NCBI GenBank assembly: GCA_021795535.1
Contig: JAJYPG010000069.1
Coordinates: forward strand, 1,329-6,724
Direction: 5' to 3'
Origin: Planctomycetota bacterium
GTDB taxonomy: Bacteria > Planctomycetota > Phycisphaerae > WQYP01
DNA length: 5,396 nucleotides
Shown here: piece by piece, positions 5,191-5,396 of the stretch
Layout of the letters: each line of letters begins with the position of its first letter
Numbering within the stretch: the first letter of the stretch is position 1
Notes under the pieces: model-generated
Told to the model about the DNA's origin: nothing
Database searches by the model: none
The model's input: only the letters and a program-made list of their open reading frames with translations
Program-made: the position numbers and the translations under genes

Positions 5191-5396
5191 TACGCCATAA
5201 CTCCTTGGATGCGGCCAAACGCTTCTGGTCAAACGGGCCGCCTGAATGGCACCGGACGCGGGCGGGCAATACAGGAAATAAACAATTACCAGATCCGTGG
5301 CAGGAAAAAGACCCTGCCAATCCGGGAATCTGGAATTACCAGCGCAGCAAGAAATTCTTTATCTTGCCTGATTTGAGATTATACAGGAAATGTCCA
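5191..5396 (-). promoter_or_regulatory. Upstream leader of the flavoprotein gene
   Basis: No gene is supported in these 206 nt. On the minus strand TATAAT (plus ATTATA, 5378-5383) is a perfect -10 hexamer preceded by CTG. Its -35 would lie at or beyond the window edge, so the promoter is only half visible, and it would give a leader of roughly 180 nt. The leader contains the hairpin at 5284-5337 and the AAGGAG ribosome binding site at 5201-5206. The short sequence ATTTCCTGTAT occurs twice on the minus strand (near 5380-5391 and 5269-5279). Confidence 0.4.
5284..5337 (-). repeat. Nested hairpin in the leader of the flavoprotein gene
   Basis: Inner stem GGCAGG (5299-5304) with CCTGCC (5313-5318) around an 8-nt loop. 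Next outward, CCG/CGG pairs across a small bulge. Then CCAGAT (5289-5294) pairs with ATCTGG (5328-5333), continued by AATT on both sides with one bulged base. Such a long imperfect stem in a 5' leader could be a regulatory RNA fold or the end structure of an unseen upstream gene. No known riboswitch class was recognised and no U-tract follows. Confidence 0.45.

Noticed and set aside
4691..5320. 209-aa minus-strand frame overlapping the flavoprotein gene
   Set aside because: Arg/His/Ser-rich out-of-frame shadow of the NPD gene, lacking any family motif.

Overview
The window is a stretch of bacterial chromosome with every supported gene on the minus strand. Two host-type genes flank an isolated block of phage-type head-tail genes. 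The host is most likely a member of the Planctomycetota-Verrucomicrobiota group or a similar environmental lineage. This rests on the style of the two flanking proteins, a TPR-like protein and a long 2-nitropropane-dioxygenase-type flavoprotein, and on a CAAATTC/CAAATTT heptamer repeat of a kind I associate with such genomes. No rRNA or other marker gene is present, so this is an inference.

Layout in transcription order, right to left. Positions 5396-5191 are a leader with a TATAAT hexamer and a nested hairpin. Positions 5190-3742 encode a nitronate monooxygenase/NPD-family FMN enzyme of 482 aa with a strong AAGGAG ribosome binding site. After 41 nt without a visible terminator comes a five-step phage morphogenesis block. 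It begins with a gp6-like head-tail connector, split by an in-frame TAG into a 48-aa piece (3700-3554) and a 241-aa piece (3553-2828). It continues with a head-closure (gp16-like) protein (2831-2490, ATGA overlap), a DUF3168-like tail completion protein (2468-2028), a probable tail tube or small tail protein (1964-1578), a heptamer tandem repeat (about 1491-1567), and an unrecognised His-rich 121-aa protein (1461-1096). Positions 1095-808 are non-coding, with hairpins and a perfect 24-bp tandem duplication. From 807 to the left edge runs a partial gene for a TPR-like protein with a probable frameshift near its visible end.

The block has the usual neck-to-tail order of a siphovirus-like phage (connector, closure, tail completion, tail tube). 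Within the window it lacks terminase, portal, protease, capsid, tape measure, lysis and integrase genes, and host genes lie on both sides. Simple explanations are a deletion-worn prophage remnant or a retained neck/tail module. The genes after the connector look intact, with a regular GGAG placed 6 nt before three of the starts, so the block is either young or kept by selection. The main anomaly is the connector: a TAG followed directly by ATG, no Shine-Dalgarno for either piece, a perfect 12-bp inverted repeat bracketing the N-terminal piece, and an extra domain of about 80 residues.
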